From assembly GCA_948146395.1 (NCBI GenBank), contig OX411559.1, positions 996,001 to 1,060,000 on the forward strand: a DNA stretch of 64,000 bases. The letters run 5' to 3'. Origin of the DNA: Fragum whitleyi. Taxonomy: Eukaryota; Mollusca; Bivalvia; Cardiida; Cardiidae. The stretch's first letter is position 1. Each line of letters starts with the position of its first letter. Below, piece by piece: positions 22,426-34,426 of the stretch. The position numbers were made by a program, and so were the translations under genes. The notes under the pieces are model-generated. The model searched no databases and had not been told where the DNA came from. It saw nothing but the letters and a program-made list of their open reading frames with translations.

Positions 22426-24768
22426 TATGGCGTGTAATCGGTTGCAAAATTATATGAAAAAAAATAATTGTTCTATAATACAAATATTTATTCCAAAAAT
22501 AAATAAATTATGGTAAAAAGAAAATATATATTCAATAAATTAAATTATTTGTTCTATAGTTATTTATATTTTATTCAATAATGATAAATATTTATTCTAT
22601 AATCATGATTATTCTTTTTTTAAAAAATAAATAATTAATTCAATAATCAAAAATATTTATTCTATAATTGTAAATATTTGTTATATAATGAAAAAAAATT
22701 TTATTGTATAATTTAAAATATTTATTGTATAATTTAAAATATTTATTGTATAATCTAAAATATTTGTTCAAAGATTGAACATAAATAATTATTTCTATAA
22801 TTTAAAATAATTTATTCAATACCTCACACAAAATATTTATTCAATAATTAGCATTCTGGGAAGGAAGTGGCTAGCCATAGACTGGGAACATGATCGACTT
22901 TCACGATCTAGACTGGCAAATATCACGTTATTTCCCGGGAGATTTTAACAGGCTCAATAACAAAGTTGACTTTGTTTATACTTTCAAAGAGAGAAAAGGT
23001 GACGAAATTCATCTACCCTTCAATTAAATTTAACCGATTTATTGATTTTCGGTGGTACTCCCCTTTGGCTGGCCAGTTGTTAAGAAAAATCAGTTTGGTG
23101 AAATCGTATTACTTAAAACTGTTCCTAAATGAAAATCTTTTTGAGGAAAGGTGAGCTTTTGTGACCAAATGAATGTCCTTCGTGCGTTGTGTGTCGTCCG
23201 GCATCAAAAATTTAAGTGTTTACACTCAAGAGGCCACAAATATGGCCCAATCTTTATGAAACTTGAATTTTGGCCAGGTCACAAGAATGAACCCTATTGA
23301 AAATGGGAGGGATCTATGGCATATCACGAGGAATGGGGCCTTGTTGACAATTTTCTTGTTTACACTCTAGAAGCCATATTAATGACCCAATCTTAATGAA
23401 CGTTGGTGAGAATAATGGTCAGGTCACAAGAATGAACCCGATTGAAAATTGAGAATCAATGTCATATCACGGGGAAAGGGGTCTTAATAAAAATGTTCTT
23501 GTTTACACTCTAGAAGCCATAATTATGGCCTAATCCTTATGACGTTGGTCAAAATATTGGTCAGGTCACAAGAATGGACCCTATTGAAAATGGGAAGGAT
23601 CCATGCCATATCACGTGAAAAGGAGTCTAATGACAACTTTCTTGTTTTCACTCTAGAGGCCACACATAAGGCCCAATTTTCATAAAATTTGGTCAGAATG
23701 TATACCGGGTATATAGTCAAAATAATAATCCCTTTTGAGAAATGTTTTGCCATATGAGAAAATACAGGAAAATGGCCTTTATTCTCTTTATCAACTTTAG
23801 GGGTTATCAGTATTTCAATATGTTTATCTTGTCATCTTGTCAAAGGTTGAATCCCCCCTCCCCCAGAAAAACTTGTTTAGAAGTGGCAAGAAACTTATGC
23901 AGGGATCATGGGAACAGAATAATATCTTTCTTTAAAACATTTTAAATCATTTTAATGATTTTTAAAGCATTTAATTTTGCTAAGTGTATGAAGGTGAGCG
24001 ATATAGGACCCTTATGGTCAATTCATCACATTGTCTCTTGCGACTCAAGGACTGTCATATGAATTTCCTTAAAAAGACTTTCATTTAGGAACAGTTTTAA
24101 GTTATACGATTTCGCCAAACTGATTTTTCTTAACAGCTGGCCAGCCAAAGGGGGGTACCGCCGAAAAACAATAAATCGGTTAAATTTAATTGCAGGATAG
24201 ATGAATTTCGTCAGTTTTTCACTCTTTGAAAGTATTAACACAGTCAACTTCGTTATTGAGCCTGTTAAAATCTTCCGGGAGGTAAGGTAGATTGGGAAGA
24301 ATTCCAGTCTATCGTGAAAGTCGATCATGTTCCCAGTCTATGGCTAGCCACTTCCTTCCCAGAATGCTAATTATTGAATAAATATTTTGTGTGAGGTATT
24401 GAATAAATTATTTTAAATTATAGAAATAATTATTTATGTTCAATCTTTGAACAAATATTTTAGATTATACAATAAATATTTTAAATTATGCAATAAATAT
24501 TTTTTTCATTATACAACAAATATTTACAATTATAGAATAAATATTTTTGATAATTGAATAAATTATTTATTTTCTTCTCAAAAAATAATCATAATTATAG
24601 AATAAATAGTTATCAATATTGAATGAAATATAAATAACTATAGAACAAATAATTAATTTATTGAATATATATTTTCTTTTTACCATAATTATATATTTTT
24701 GGAATAAATATTCGTATTATAGAACAATTATTTTTTTCATATAATTTTGCAACTGATTACATGCCATA
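22426..24768. mobile_element. Fold-back element with ~720 bp inverted arms and 6-bp target duplication
   Basis: The left arm (22426-23150) and right arm (24052-24768) are inverted copies, closely similar throughout. Outer ends are TATGGCGTGTAATCGGTTGC and the inverse of ...GCAACTGATTACATGCCATA. CAATGA flanks both sides (22420-22425, 24769-24774). The outer arm halves are AT-rich, with degenerate ~28-bp AATATTTATTCTATAATTA units; the inner halves hold unique sequence (GGAAGTGGCTAGCCATAGAC). Each arm has a short related open frame (22966-23154 +, 24026-24328 -), but most differences between the two change the amino acid, so coding is unlikely. The superfamily is not recognised. Confidence 0.85.
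23151..24018 (-). mobile_element. HIN-3: HIN element in the loop of the fold-back element, 3' hairpin truncated
   Basis: On the minus strand it starts with a decayed GACCATAAGGGTC hairpin and TCGCTCACCTT. It has about four ~142 bp core units (GTTTACACTCTAGAAGCCAT at 23220, 23362, 23501 and 23644), and a GACGACACACAACG-like run, and ends GGTCACAAAAGCTCACC. Only the first half of the 3' hairpin remains, and it abuts the left arm. Confidence 0.7.
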
Positions 24769-24894
24769 CAATGAATGAATTTTTTTTTCTGAAATCGGGT
24801 AAGGTACTAAAAGCCCCATTGCACATATGTGACATAACGCATGCATTGTGAGTAATGGAGCCTGTAGATTCCATTTTTTTTTAACAAATACGTG

Positions 24895-25436
24895 TACAGT
24901 AAAGGCGACCACTTACGGGACCACCGAAAAACGGTTATTAAAGGGACTGGTCGCTTAATACATGTTTTGTTTACAAATTAAAAATATAAATGGAACATAA
25001 ATGGGGTATGTGTTTTATTGCGAATTTCTCAATAATTTTAGATTCACAAGTTCATGTGGGTGATTAAAGGTCAATTTTGTCTATACCTGTATAGACAAAA
25101 TTGACCTATGATCACTCAATCTAAATTGCGGAACTATACATGTGCATAAATTTGGAGTTTTACATGCACATGTGATTAAATTCAATATAAATGTCTAATT
25201 GAGGCGAATCTATTCAGTTGTAAAAACATGTGATTCAATTGAATAAATTCTTAGGCCAAAAATGTCTATTGTTCAAGATATTTGGAGTAAAAGTCAAACA
25301 GATTCAAACCAGCCCTGCGTTCAGGATCACCAAATGGTGCAAACAGTGCTCCAATTGAAGTTTTGAAAACAGTCGCTTAATGAAATTGCCAAATGGTCGC
25401 TTAATAGAAATGGTCGCTCAAGTAGGATTAACTGTA
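24895..25436 (-). mobile_element. M2 element, interrupted
   Basis: Ends TACAGTAAAGGCGACCACTT and GGTCGCTCAAGTAGGATTAA CTGTA. The centre has been replaced by an M4 palindrome (25041-25138) and a GCCCTGCGTTCAGGATCACC word (about 25315) typical of M5. Confidence 0.75.
25041..25138. mobile_element. M4 hairpin element
   Basis: Central palindrome TCAATTTTGTCTATAC/GTATAGACAAAATTGA with outer arms GTGGGTGATTAAAGG and ATGATCACTCAATCTA, ending GCGGAACTATA. A second copy lies at 53.06 kb. Confidence 0.7.
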
Positions 25437-25620
25437 ATACTATACGTGTATTATATTCTGCATTTCGTGTGTCTTCTTAAATACCACAACATCAGCTTTT
25501 AATCAAAATTTTGTTATAGCGAGACTCATTTTCATAAATGCATCTTTTTTTTTTGTTGCGAGAGACTATTTGTTTGTTTTCATTCCTCAAGCACTTTCTT
25601 ATAAAGTTATACTTATTTCT

Positions 25621-25713
25621 GAGAGATAGAGAGATGGGGCGAGAGAGAGAGAGGCAGGGAGAGAGATATAGAGAGAGTGAGGTAGACAAAAGGAGAGACA
25701 GAGGCAGACAGGC

Positions 25714-25748
<35 letters not shown>

Positions 25749-25975
25749 AAGAGGGATAGAATGAGAGAGGGATAAAGAGAGAGAGAGAGAGAGAGAAAGA
25801 GAGGGAGGGGGTGGAGAAGGAGAGAGAGAATAAGAGGGGTAGAGATAGGGGGAGATGAAGTGAGAGAGAGGGAGAGAGAGTGAAGAGAGACAAAGAGAGA
25901 AAGATAATGAGAATGAGACAGAAGAAGAGAGAGAGAGACAGAGGGAGAGAGAGAATGAGAGAGAGGGGGAGAGGG
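25621..25975 (+). repeat. GA-rich purine tract, ~355 bp
   Basis: Imperfect (GA)n interspersed with GACAGACAGA, GGGAGA and AAGA, nearly all purine on the plus strand. Long open frames on both strands through it (Ser/Leu-rich or Arg/Glu-rich) are artefacts of the dinucleotide repeat. Confidence 0.95.
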
Positions 25976-25991
25976 ACTCCGACAGGCTCGC

Positions 25992-26977
25992 CACTCAACA
26001 AGACTTTTCCAATAACTCGATCGTGATACAATTCAGGGTTCGGCAAATTTTATAATCTGAATGAGACCCTCACCCCAGCCCAAACTGAAAGACCACTGTT
26101 CCCTTGGCTAATGATGCACATCAGTGAGACAAATTATAAATAACCGTCGATCTTGTTATTTACATTTTTCAAGAGATATTGTCGATCTCTGTAATAACAG
26201 GATTTTTGATCACTTTTGACGTTATGTAGGGTGTGGTCATAAAGAGTAATTGTCTGATAACCTTTATCACAGGACTTTACTGCAACTGTTTCACATTACC
26301 TTAATGCGATAGATCTGTATACATGGGTATTTAAATGAATTGGCCACTGTATACCGTATACTTTTACACGTAGCAGTATCAGGGGAGGTGACCAACCCAG
26401 TATTTCCATACACCAAGTTTTCATAAGTGACCTTCCGTAGACCAATTTTATAAAACCCTTGTATCACTTTTTTTTTCAGATTGCACAGTAGTCAGACTGA
26501 AACGATTCTCGAATTGAGATGTAGTATCAAATATAGCTATTAACATTTGACAGCATTGTTCATACGTAGTAATATTGGTCCACCAAGAAATGATTCTTTA
26601 TTTTATAAACTAGCGTTGATTTCGCAGCGTCTACGAAGCACTCACATCTTTTTATTATAGGGATGAGTTTATATTTCGCTGGGTTTATTGTTTAATGTTA
26701 TCCAAAAGTTGTTCCTCCTATAAGTAGATTTTGCGCTGTGAGCCGTGAAATCTACTTTTAACTGTTTAATAACCGTGCTATTCTATCAAAATAGATAAAC
26801 AAGTTTGAACAATACCTAAAATGATACAAATTACCTTTCAAATGAAACATATTGCTCGTCTAAGGTTTACTCATTCACGTACTTTCGAAGTTGAAAAGGA
26901 GGTTTCACGTTCAATTCCTATAATATGCTTTTTTAAATATACCGGACATGCCTACTGTAATGTACTCAACGCCTACG
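25992..26977. other. No feature seen
   Basis: Unassigned. A weak inverted pair AAGTAGATTTTGCG / GTGAAATCTACTTTTA lies at 26720-26762. Confidence 0.4.
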
Positions 26978-27296
26978 TCAGAGCTCAGTTTTGAAAATAC
27001 ACCTATACTCATTTAATTTCAGTTCGAAAACATTCGAAAATAATCGTCCACATTGTCAATTTAACGATGATACTAACTGTACCGGTAACCACGCTAATTA
27101 CGTGCACACACGAATCCCTTTTACGGATGACAGAGACTAAATGTGTTTACATCTTCTCAGAACAAACAAGTGTCAACGACTCTTATTAATTGAAGAAACC
27201 TGTAATTAGGCGTTATTGGTTGCAACTGTGTAAACATGGTTATAGAGCTCAAACCCTTGCTACTATAGGTGTATTTTCAAAACTGAGCTCTGACAT
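26978..27296. repeat. Inverted repeat pair flanking ~245 bp
   Basis: GTCAGAGCTCAGTTTTGAAA continuing ATACACCTATA on the left (about 26983-27013) has its exact inverse at about 27258-27289. The loop contains an M1 end fragment (27018-27081). This may be the inverted repeats of a small element or an inverted duplication. Confidence 0.7.
27018..27081 (+). mobile_element. M1 terminal fragment
   Basis: CACATTGTCAATTTAACGAT followed by GATACTAACTGTA, the ACTCGCTCC-side end of M1. Confidence 0.6.
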
Positions 27297-28615
27297 TGGC
27301 TTGATTCCATTACCATAGGTTAATCTGTTATTATTAAAAAGCAAATGATAGGAATGTAACCTTACCCCTTCACTACAATTATGAAAGTATAACTCGAATG
27401 CGGTATTGTGACTTGTGATAACAATACATTTGTATGCAATCGACGAGTCAAAATAGCGAATTCTACTTATACATGTTTGAGCGAACCTTACATTTTTAGA
27501 CAAGCAATAACGTTGGCTTAATTTTAAAGGTAAATTTTAAACTTTCTTAATGTGTTATTTTAACCTGTTTTATCAAATGGCACGAGGATCAAACAGTACC
27601 TGTACTGAGAAACGCTGAACATGGTTTGTTTGTTTGTTTGTTGGGGTTTTACGCCGCTTTCAACAATCTTTCAGTTAAATCGATGCGACTAGAGCACGCT
27701 AAACATGGATTCCGTAAATATTTTTCAACTTTCCTATATGGACTCCTACGAAAAGGTGAACAGGACGTTTGTACGAGCTCGACACATGTTGAAAAAAAAT
27801 ATTTTGCTCGTTAAAAAACAGAGAACATGTCACATTCTTTGAGAACTATGATAGATTGATACCGGCATTTGACGAAAAATGCCGTACATACCTACGTTAA
27901 TTTGCGGAAGTTTGATCGACTAATTACGATATGATATGAGTTCGAACGTGACATTTCCAACAAATCCGCATGTGCGCAAAGCAAATCCACCGGTCAGCCT
28001 GTGCAATCGCACAGTCTGACCAGAGTGCTCACTTCGTATGCGATCTATAGATAGGTAACGTCTTACCCTCTCTTAAGTCAGCCTATATTCTTATTGTTTT
28101 GTGTAACTGCCCAGGGTGCTGAATGTTTGTACCACGCACACTTGGGAAATTGTTGGAAATATCACTCACGAGATCATATGTCAGTTTCTTTATTTGAAAT
28201 TCATTTTTTTTGTCTCTATTCTAGACGATGTTTCGATCAATCATGTTTTATCAAAGTAAACGGAATAACATACTCGGTTTTGAAATAACTGTCCTTTTTT
28301 GTGTTTTTAAACTGCTTTCTTACTCATGAATTTACTGACTCAAGCATCAGGCAAAATGCATAGCTATAAAGAATTAATATCTAAAGAACGGAGGAAAACT
28401 TTTTTAAATGCAATAAGGTCCAAATGTTTCCTCGACACGGGATAGCTTTTAATAACTTTGTTCCATTGGAGGAATCTAGAAAGAAATATTAATTAAAACT
28501 GATATTTAAATATGCTAAAGTTTTTTTTTCAATTCTTTATTTTGTTTTTAAACTGGTGTCATCTTAAAGGCACTCTTGATTGAGGAAAATATGATGATTC
28601 TCCATGTCAACAGGT
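27297..28615. other. No gene; scattered repeat fragments
   Basis: Minus-strand SINE-A 3' fragment at about 27620-27695 ((GTTT)n tail, GTTTTACGCCGCTTTCAACA). M7-like hairpin GGTCAGCCTGTGCA/CGCACAGTCTGACC at about 27995-28024. Short dispersed repeat at 28147-28188. Confidence 0.45.
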
Positions 28616-28658
28616 TTAAGGTAGTGGAGCCGTAAAAGTTCCACAACGTGATAAAGTG
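28616..28658 (+). mobile_element. M3 terminal fragment
   Basis: TTTAAGGTAGTGGAGCCGTA AAAGTTCC, one end of M3, ~130 bp before a full copy. Confidence 0.65.
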
Positions 28659-28744
28659 GATATCGGTTGTCATACATGTATGATCGTATACGCGTCAGAA
28701 GCCGCATGTTCATTTTAAAACACATTGAGCAAGATTTTCAGATC

Positions 28745-28912
28745 TTAAGGTAGTGGACCCGTAATAGTTTAACTGCATTGCTTGCGAAAGTCATCAGCTT
28801 TAACATTGTTAACCGAGGTTTCCTAGTAATTTCATTGGGAAACCTCGGTTAACATTGCGAAAAAATCATGCTTTCCGAAATGTTACGGAAATATTATGGG
28901 TTCACTACCTCG
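28745..28912. mobile_element. M3 element (TTAA-ended hairpin)
   Basis: TTAAGGTAGTGGACCCGTAA at one end, inverse ATTATGGGTTCACTACCT at the other. The inner hairpin is AACCGAGGTTTCCTA/GGGAAACCTCGGTTAA. TTAA at the termini suggests insertion at TTAA, as for piggyBac-type elements, but the ends lack the typical CCC start, so superfamily is open. Confidence 0.8.
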
Positions 28913-28984
28913 ATATGGGTAGATGGAGTTCAATGAGCATGTTGGATTCGGGAATGACTGAAACCTTTAACGCTTACATTGTTT

Positions 28985-29235
28985 GTTTGAATTGAGCATA
29001 AAGCCAATTTCAACAATCTTTCAGTTATATCGCGGCGGCTGGGGCCCCTGACAATAGATTTCTTGTATTTCTCATATCAGTACTACCATTACATCCTTTC
29101 CTAGTCTCCAGCTACTATCCCACATAGATCTAAGATAAACAACCAATTGACGGGACTCATAGTTGGAAAGGATGAGTGCCGTCGGTGGGGATCGAACCCT
29201 GTGACTTCGCGATTGTGAAGCCGACATTGTAAAAT
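28985..29235 (-). mobile_element. SINE-A with tRNA-like head
   Basis: Reading on the minus strand: head GTCGGCTTCACAATCGCGAA then GGGTTCGATCCCC (B box), body CTCACC-like/TAGCTGGAGACTAGG, AGCCGCCGCGATATAACTGA and TTGTTGAAATTGGC. The tail is CAAACAAACAATG. Confidence 0.78.
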
Positions 29236-29537
29236 GAAATCTGGTTTAAGCAGAAAGTCTAAGCATCTGTGCAGTCTGATCATAGTCTATATTATCTACA
29301 AAAGATTTATTTGATGTTAAATGAACAAGAAAAATGCTAAAATTGAGCAGATTGTAGTTGCTCCTATCAGCCTACAATTAGTGTCAATTGAAACAGGAAA
29401 TCTACACTGCGCATGACAAAAACTTGGCACATACTTCCGTAATCAATGTCGTGGGCAATTTTCTGTGATTTGATTACTTTGGGTTTAGGAAAAAAACAAC
29501 GTTTTACTCAGTTTAAAAAACAAATCTATACACGGTA
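29236..29537. other. No feature seen
   Basis: Short M7-like word GTGCAGTCTGATCATAGTCTA at about 29265; otherwise unassigned. Confidence 0.4.
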
Positions 29538-30142
29538 TAGTAATAAACATCGTAAAATTGATGTTCCTTCCGATCAAAAACATTCTAAATAACTCACCCA
29601 TCGCTCTTATAAAACACTTACACAAATCGGTCCCAAAACGATCCGAAATTGTGTAAAACGATACGAAAACATTTCAAACTATCAACATTTCGATAAAATG
29701 GGTAAAATCAGCTGCCTATTTTTTAACTTGTGTGGATTTCAAATCCTCGTGAAGACAAACAAACAAACAAAGTAAGTAGATTTTATTTAAGCAGGGCCTG
29801 TGCTTGTATTTATAATTACATCGACCCCTTAACCACGAAACTCTTGGGGTCAAAACGGATTTTGGAGGGTCAAAAGACAAGAAAGAGCTAACCATGAGTA
29901 AGAATTATTTTTTAGGTTTTAAGACTTATTTGACCCTTTCTTTTAAATGAACGAAGTAAGTAGTTGATTTGTAAAATTTTAGATAGTATATTGGATGTAT
30001 CTTTAAGTTTTGACCCTTAAAAAATTTATCTCAAGGTGTCACAATGACCCCTCTGGAATGAATTATAAGGAACAAATTAAGATATTATCAGATTGGGGTC
30101 AAAACCCTGGTTTAAGGGTCAAACACGAGCCATGTAAAGGCA

Positions 30143-30190
<48 letters not shown>

Positions 30191-30342
30191 AAGGCTAATT
30201 TCGTCAAATTTGACAAAATTAGCCTTATCATATTTCAGCCAAATTATATCATTCAAAAGACAAACCTCCTACCCATTCAAGTTCATACCAAAATTATTCT
30301 TAAACCATTCACAATGTCAATTATACAATGTTACTAACTGTA
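29538..30342 (+). mobile_element. M1 element, decayed, with its middle replaced
   Basis: Left piece 29538-29690 (TATAGTAATAAACATCGTAA, CGAAAACATTTCAAAC, class-B-like). Right piece 30187-30342 (GCTAATTT...AAATTAGC palindrome, ACAATGTTACTAACTGTA). The interior 29700-30145 carries repeated TTTGACCCTT/GGGTCAAAA words that are not M1. Confidence 0.6.
30145..30183. repeat. (TA)n microsatellite
   Basis: About 19 TA units. Confidence 0.95.
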
Positions 30343-31439
30343 ATTAATGCAAAGTAAAAAAAAGCTTCATAAATAGTTCATTTGCGCGATATGTAATCGT
30401 GTCAACTACCAAAGTCTGCGCATATCTGTTGTATTCATAGCAATTTGCGCAAAAAGCTATTTCGATAATTATTCGAAGACAAAAAAAAGTAGTTCCAAGG
30501 ATTATCAATCGCCAACACGTGTTTATTCGCTCTCTTAATTGGCCGATAAATATTTATATATTGAAGTTTATCTGCAATATACCTTACACATACGAATGGT
30601 TAGATCCCAGTATTAAGACTATATTTTATCTTTGATAATCATTTTTGCTGAGGTGTATTTTTGCTTTTTAAATCTCGAAGGTTCTGCACGAAACAGTTGT
30701 AACTGAGCAGTTACAACTGTTTGGCGCCGAGCCAACGATTTGATCTTTGACGTTTCATTTGCTTCTTAGTCATGTTTAACGCTCATTTTCGATTTAATCC
30801 TATATCGAAAAACTGGCAAACCATAATTCATATGCATTCATGTAAATGGACAAAATTTAAGTGTTAAGCGATTAATGTTAAACGCCTCCTGGGTCCTGGA
30901 TGGGACTTTTCAAATGATGTCGACCTTTCAGGGTTTCATGTACAGTACATAAGGCAGTATTATACGATTAGGAAATGGTTCGTCTCTTGTCTTAAATGAG
31001 AATGATAAAGAAGCTACAAGCTAAATAATGTGGTTGTTAGCAAAACCGACTAACATATATCGAAATCTTAAACTTTTATAGTAAAGGATAGCGTGGGTGT
31101 CTGAAAATGAAAAATGGGGAACCAGCGGATAATTCGGAATTGACGTCAAGATTGATTGAAAACATGGAACTCGGAGTACTTTGATTTTGTTAGAAAATGG
31201 CGTCGAGAAGTAGAATCCATCATTTTCACACTTAATTTACATCCTCTCACTAATTATTAACAGAACTTCACAGAAAAGGTTCGACAAGAGTTCACCCTGG
31301 CTACTTCAAACACTAAACGGATTTTATAGTACATAGGTAGGTATTTTCTCCATTTTCATCCGTATTTTTTAAACAACACTTAGCCGTTACCTCTATATAG
31401 ACAAAGCCTTCCGTTACAATGCATTCATGGATTAATTGA
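30343..31439. other. No gene; one short hairpin
   Basis: Hairpin AAACAGTTGTAACTG/CAGTTACAACTGTTT at 30691-30722. Otherwise nothing. Confidence 0.4.
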
Positions 31440-31863
31440 TACAGTCAATAACATCGTTTTGACTGTCATCTCGATCAAACCATTCAAAATCGCTCACTTA
31501 TCAATCCATTCCAAAACACTCACTCAAATCGTTCAAAAACGTCATTAAAATTATTGGAAAATATTTCGAAATCATTCAAGACGAGCAACAGCGTATTCAA
31601 ATCGATCAAATTATTCAACGATTTTATTGGCTGTTGTGGATTTTAAAGTGTCTCATTGGTCCACGAAGACATACAAACAGAAAACTGCGTATACTTAATT
31701 TCAGGGAGGTAATAAATATCGCTATTTTTTTTCATCTTGAACAAAATTAGCGATATTGGATTACCTCCCTTTAATTTCACGCAAAACTCGCTCCACACAC
31801 TCATTCACACTCATTCAATTTCATTCAATTAACCCTCCCAAAACCACGATGTTGTTAACTGTA
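31440..31863 (+). mobile_element. M1 element, class B, full length
   Basis: TACAGTCAATAACATCGTTT to CACGATGTTGTTAACTGTA. The module reads ATTTCGAAATCATTCAAGAC, GATTTTATTGGCTGTTGTGG and GTGTCTCATTGGTCCACGAA. The central palindrome is intact (31706-31765). Confidence 0.88.
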
Positions 31864-32142
31864 ATATTAAAAGTACTTAATTTTTTAATTGTTTAACAAT
31901 AAGCAGGTGAGTAACATTCTGGCTTTTCACCAAAGGAATGTCTAATCATAATTGTCTCAGAAAAGATTGATTTCTGTTTTTTCACAAATGTATATTAAAT
32001 AATTATACTTCTTGTATTTGATTTCTAGATACACCATTTAATGACAGAAGCTCCATGAAAAAAGCATGTGTAAAACAAGCCCGAGTTCAGCATAATAAAG
32101 CGTTAGCCATTGTTGTAAAATGCTTCCAACTTAACCCATATA

Positions 32143-32280
32143 TGCATAGCAGCTGGAGGCAACTAAACGATGGTCATATTGTATCACTGGTGCGACAAAT
32201 CCTAGGAATCCATTGTCAGATGCTCTAACTGTCGCAATAAGACTAAAGAGAATGTTAAAGACGATTTTACTCCGTTCAAA
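32143..32280 (+). mobile_element. SINE-A, decayed body fragment
   Basis: CATAGCAGCTGGAGGC, TGGTGCGACAAATCCTAGGA and TCGCAATAAGACTAAAGAGA align with the SINE-A body. No head or tail. Confidence 0.6.
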
Positions 32281-33664
32281 AACCAAAAATTGTAAGTCAG
32301 TCTTCGTGACGCAAAGCTCTTTTCTCTTTGAAGGTATCAAAGATATCATAAATCAAAAAGGAACCAATCCGCTGATTAAGGTATAGACGCGATGCCATGT
32401 TTACATACGATCAAATTGATAATGATAATCCAAGTGATAAGACATTGATCTACAGGTTTCTTCATATTCCCTTTACATGTCTAGGTAAATTATCAAAGAA
32501 ACACTTCGAAACATTATACTCTATTTCAAAGAAATAGAGTATATATTTTAAAGTGTTTATTCGATTTCCTTTGGAATAATTTTTGGACTTCGTATCAATG
32601 AAACGTTTAACCACAGAAAATACGGCGGCTTAACGTACACCAGTTGTTATCGTAGATATTTAGCAAGCAAAATCTGCCCTGCTTTTATGATGGATCACGT
32701 CTGCGAGTGTCTAGAAAATGGTACCCCGCTTTGCACGGGAATACACTACGGCTACCGTTCCTTGGAGGTATATTATAGAAAAACATATACTAAATGACAA
32801 AGTTTTGTCCGGTTTTGTTTTTTTTTTCAATAAAGCTTTTAATATAAACAATAATGCTTTGAAAATATTGCTTAGCAATATCGGCCCTATATTCAAAACG
32901 TAGGGGGCATTTCCATCAGCATTGGAAAGAAAATAATGCTGATTTAGTCCCAACGACGTTAAAATCACGTTTTAACGTTTTTCATGCTGCATACGGTATA
33001 GCATAGTAAAGTTTTGTATGAGAGCCGTTCGGTATTGAAAATATTTACTTAGCAAGTTTTAAAACTTTTAAATTCTGAAAAACTACTAAAGGAAATATTA
33101 TAGAATATATTTCATATTAACCCCGACCAAATGGAATTAAAATAGTAAAGGTTTCATGTGAATAGGTGAAGATGCTTACGAATGATGGTCGCAAACGTAA
33201 CCAGGGGGTCGTTTTCAAAAATTGAAGAATCTTCGTGAAATTTGCATATTAGTTTCTGATTAATTAAATGCCTGAAAAATGAAATTTTTAAACGTTTCGC
33301 AAACGTTTTTATCTTTGGGCAATGATGTGATCTTTCACTTAGGAAACTGCAGTTGAAATACTCAGAAAAATAGTATGCTGAATATTTCCCGAATCAATTT
33401 TTCTGATTTTGATTTATGCTTCAGATAACACTAATGGTGCAATTATTGTTGCCTAGACTGCTGTAAGATATATGCTGATAAGCGAGTTTGGCGGGGTTTA
33501 TGATTAATATTGATCAACGAAAAAAACTGCCACGTGTATTCATTCCGAATGAGAATGCTCTGACTTTGCCTTTGTAATGTATACATAAAGATTCTGTGAA
33601 AGTCAGACTCAACACCAACGCTTACGCTTACCCTAACCGCTATATCGGCTTATTGAATGAGTAT
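32281..33664. other. No gene; small hairpin
   Basis: Hairpin ATACTCTATTTC/GAAATAGAGTAT at 32516-32542. GTACCCCGCTTTGCACGGGA at 32719 is an M5-like word. Otherwise AT-rich and unassigned. Confidence 0.4.
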
Positions 33665-33790
33665 TTAAGGTAGTGGACCAGTAATAGTTCCGGAACATTT
33701 CGGAACATATGATCTTTCACAATGCTGACCAAGGTTTCCCAATGAAAATCATTAGGAAACCTTGTAACACTGTTTAAGTTTATTACCTCC
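33665..33790. mobile_element. M3 element, one end lost
   Basis: TTAAGGTAGTGGACCAGTAA through the inner hairpin (AAGGTTTCCCAATG/CATTAGGAAACCTT). The second terminus is missing. Confidence 0.72.
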
Positions 33791-34426
33791 GTAAGTTATT
33801 ATCAAACCCTGTCCTACACTTTGGCTTATCGCAATATCGAATGAATTAAGCATTAATAAAAAAAAAAGTATTTAGTATCAAACTTTATAATCCGAAAACG
33901 TCGAGGTACTTACAATATTAAGCGGCAACTATTTGGGGAAACGGCTTTGTAAGCCGAACAAGCAATTTAGTCAATATAACTTAGTAAGTTTGGGAAAGAT
34001 GGTTACTTTTCCTAGACGCCGCTGAAATCATATTTTGACTGATATCTATTGGTAGACGTCAATTACATGAACTTATACATGCTGATAAGCATTACTGATT
34101 GATATCTCTCAATGATAAACATGATCTTTAATGCAGGTGGAATTCTGAGACTGGCTCCCGCCCCACTGATCTGAAGTATTGTGAAAAAATAAGCAAAATT
34201 TAACTAGAGAAATAAAATTTCTTATCAGCTTAAATATTCTCTGACTGGCAGATCAGTGGTTAGCTTTTGAGAATATGGGAGGTAATTTTAAATAAAAATA
34301 GTTACACATGAGTGGACTACCCTATTAATTTTGAAAAACTAACTGACAGCCTGGGAGCCAGGCTAGTGGAATTCTATGCTCTTACCTTTGTCGAGAACTT
34401 TATTACTACTTTGGTGGATTCTATAG
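33791..34426. other. No gene; weak inverted repeat
   Basis: GGAATTCTGAGACTGGCTCC and CACTGATCTG at 34139-34172 have imperfect inverses CAGATCAGTG (34250) and GGGAGCCAGGCTAGTGGAAT (34352). This may be a decayed ~235 bp element. Confidence 0.35.

Noticed and set aside
24026..24328. 100-codon frame with a related frame in the opposite arm (22966-23154)
   Set aside because: The similarity is due to the inverted arms; most differences change the residue, showing no protein-level constraint.
25492..26046. Long Ser/Leu-rich open frames (up to 184 codons) on the minus strand
   Set aside because: They are read entirely through the GA/TC dinucleotide tract; composition is forced by the repeat.
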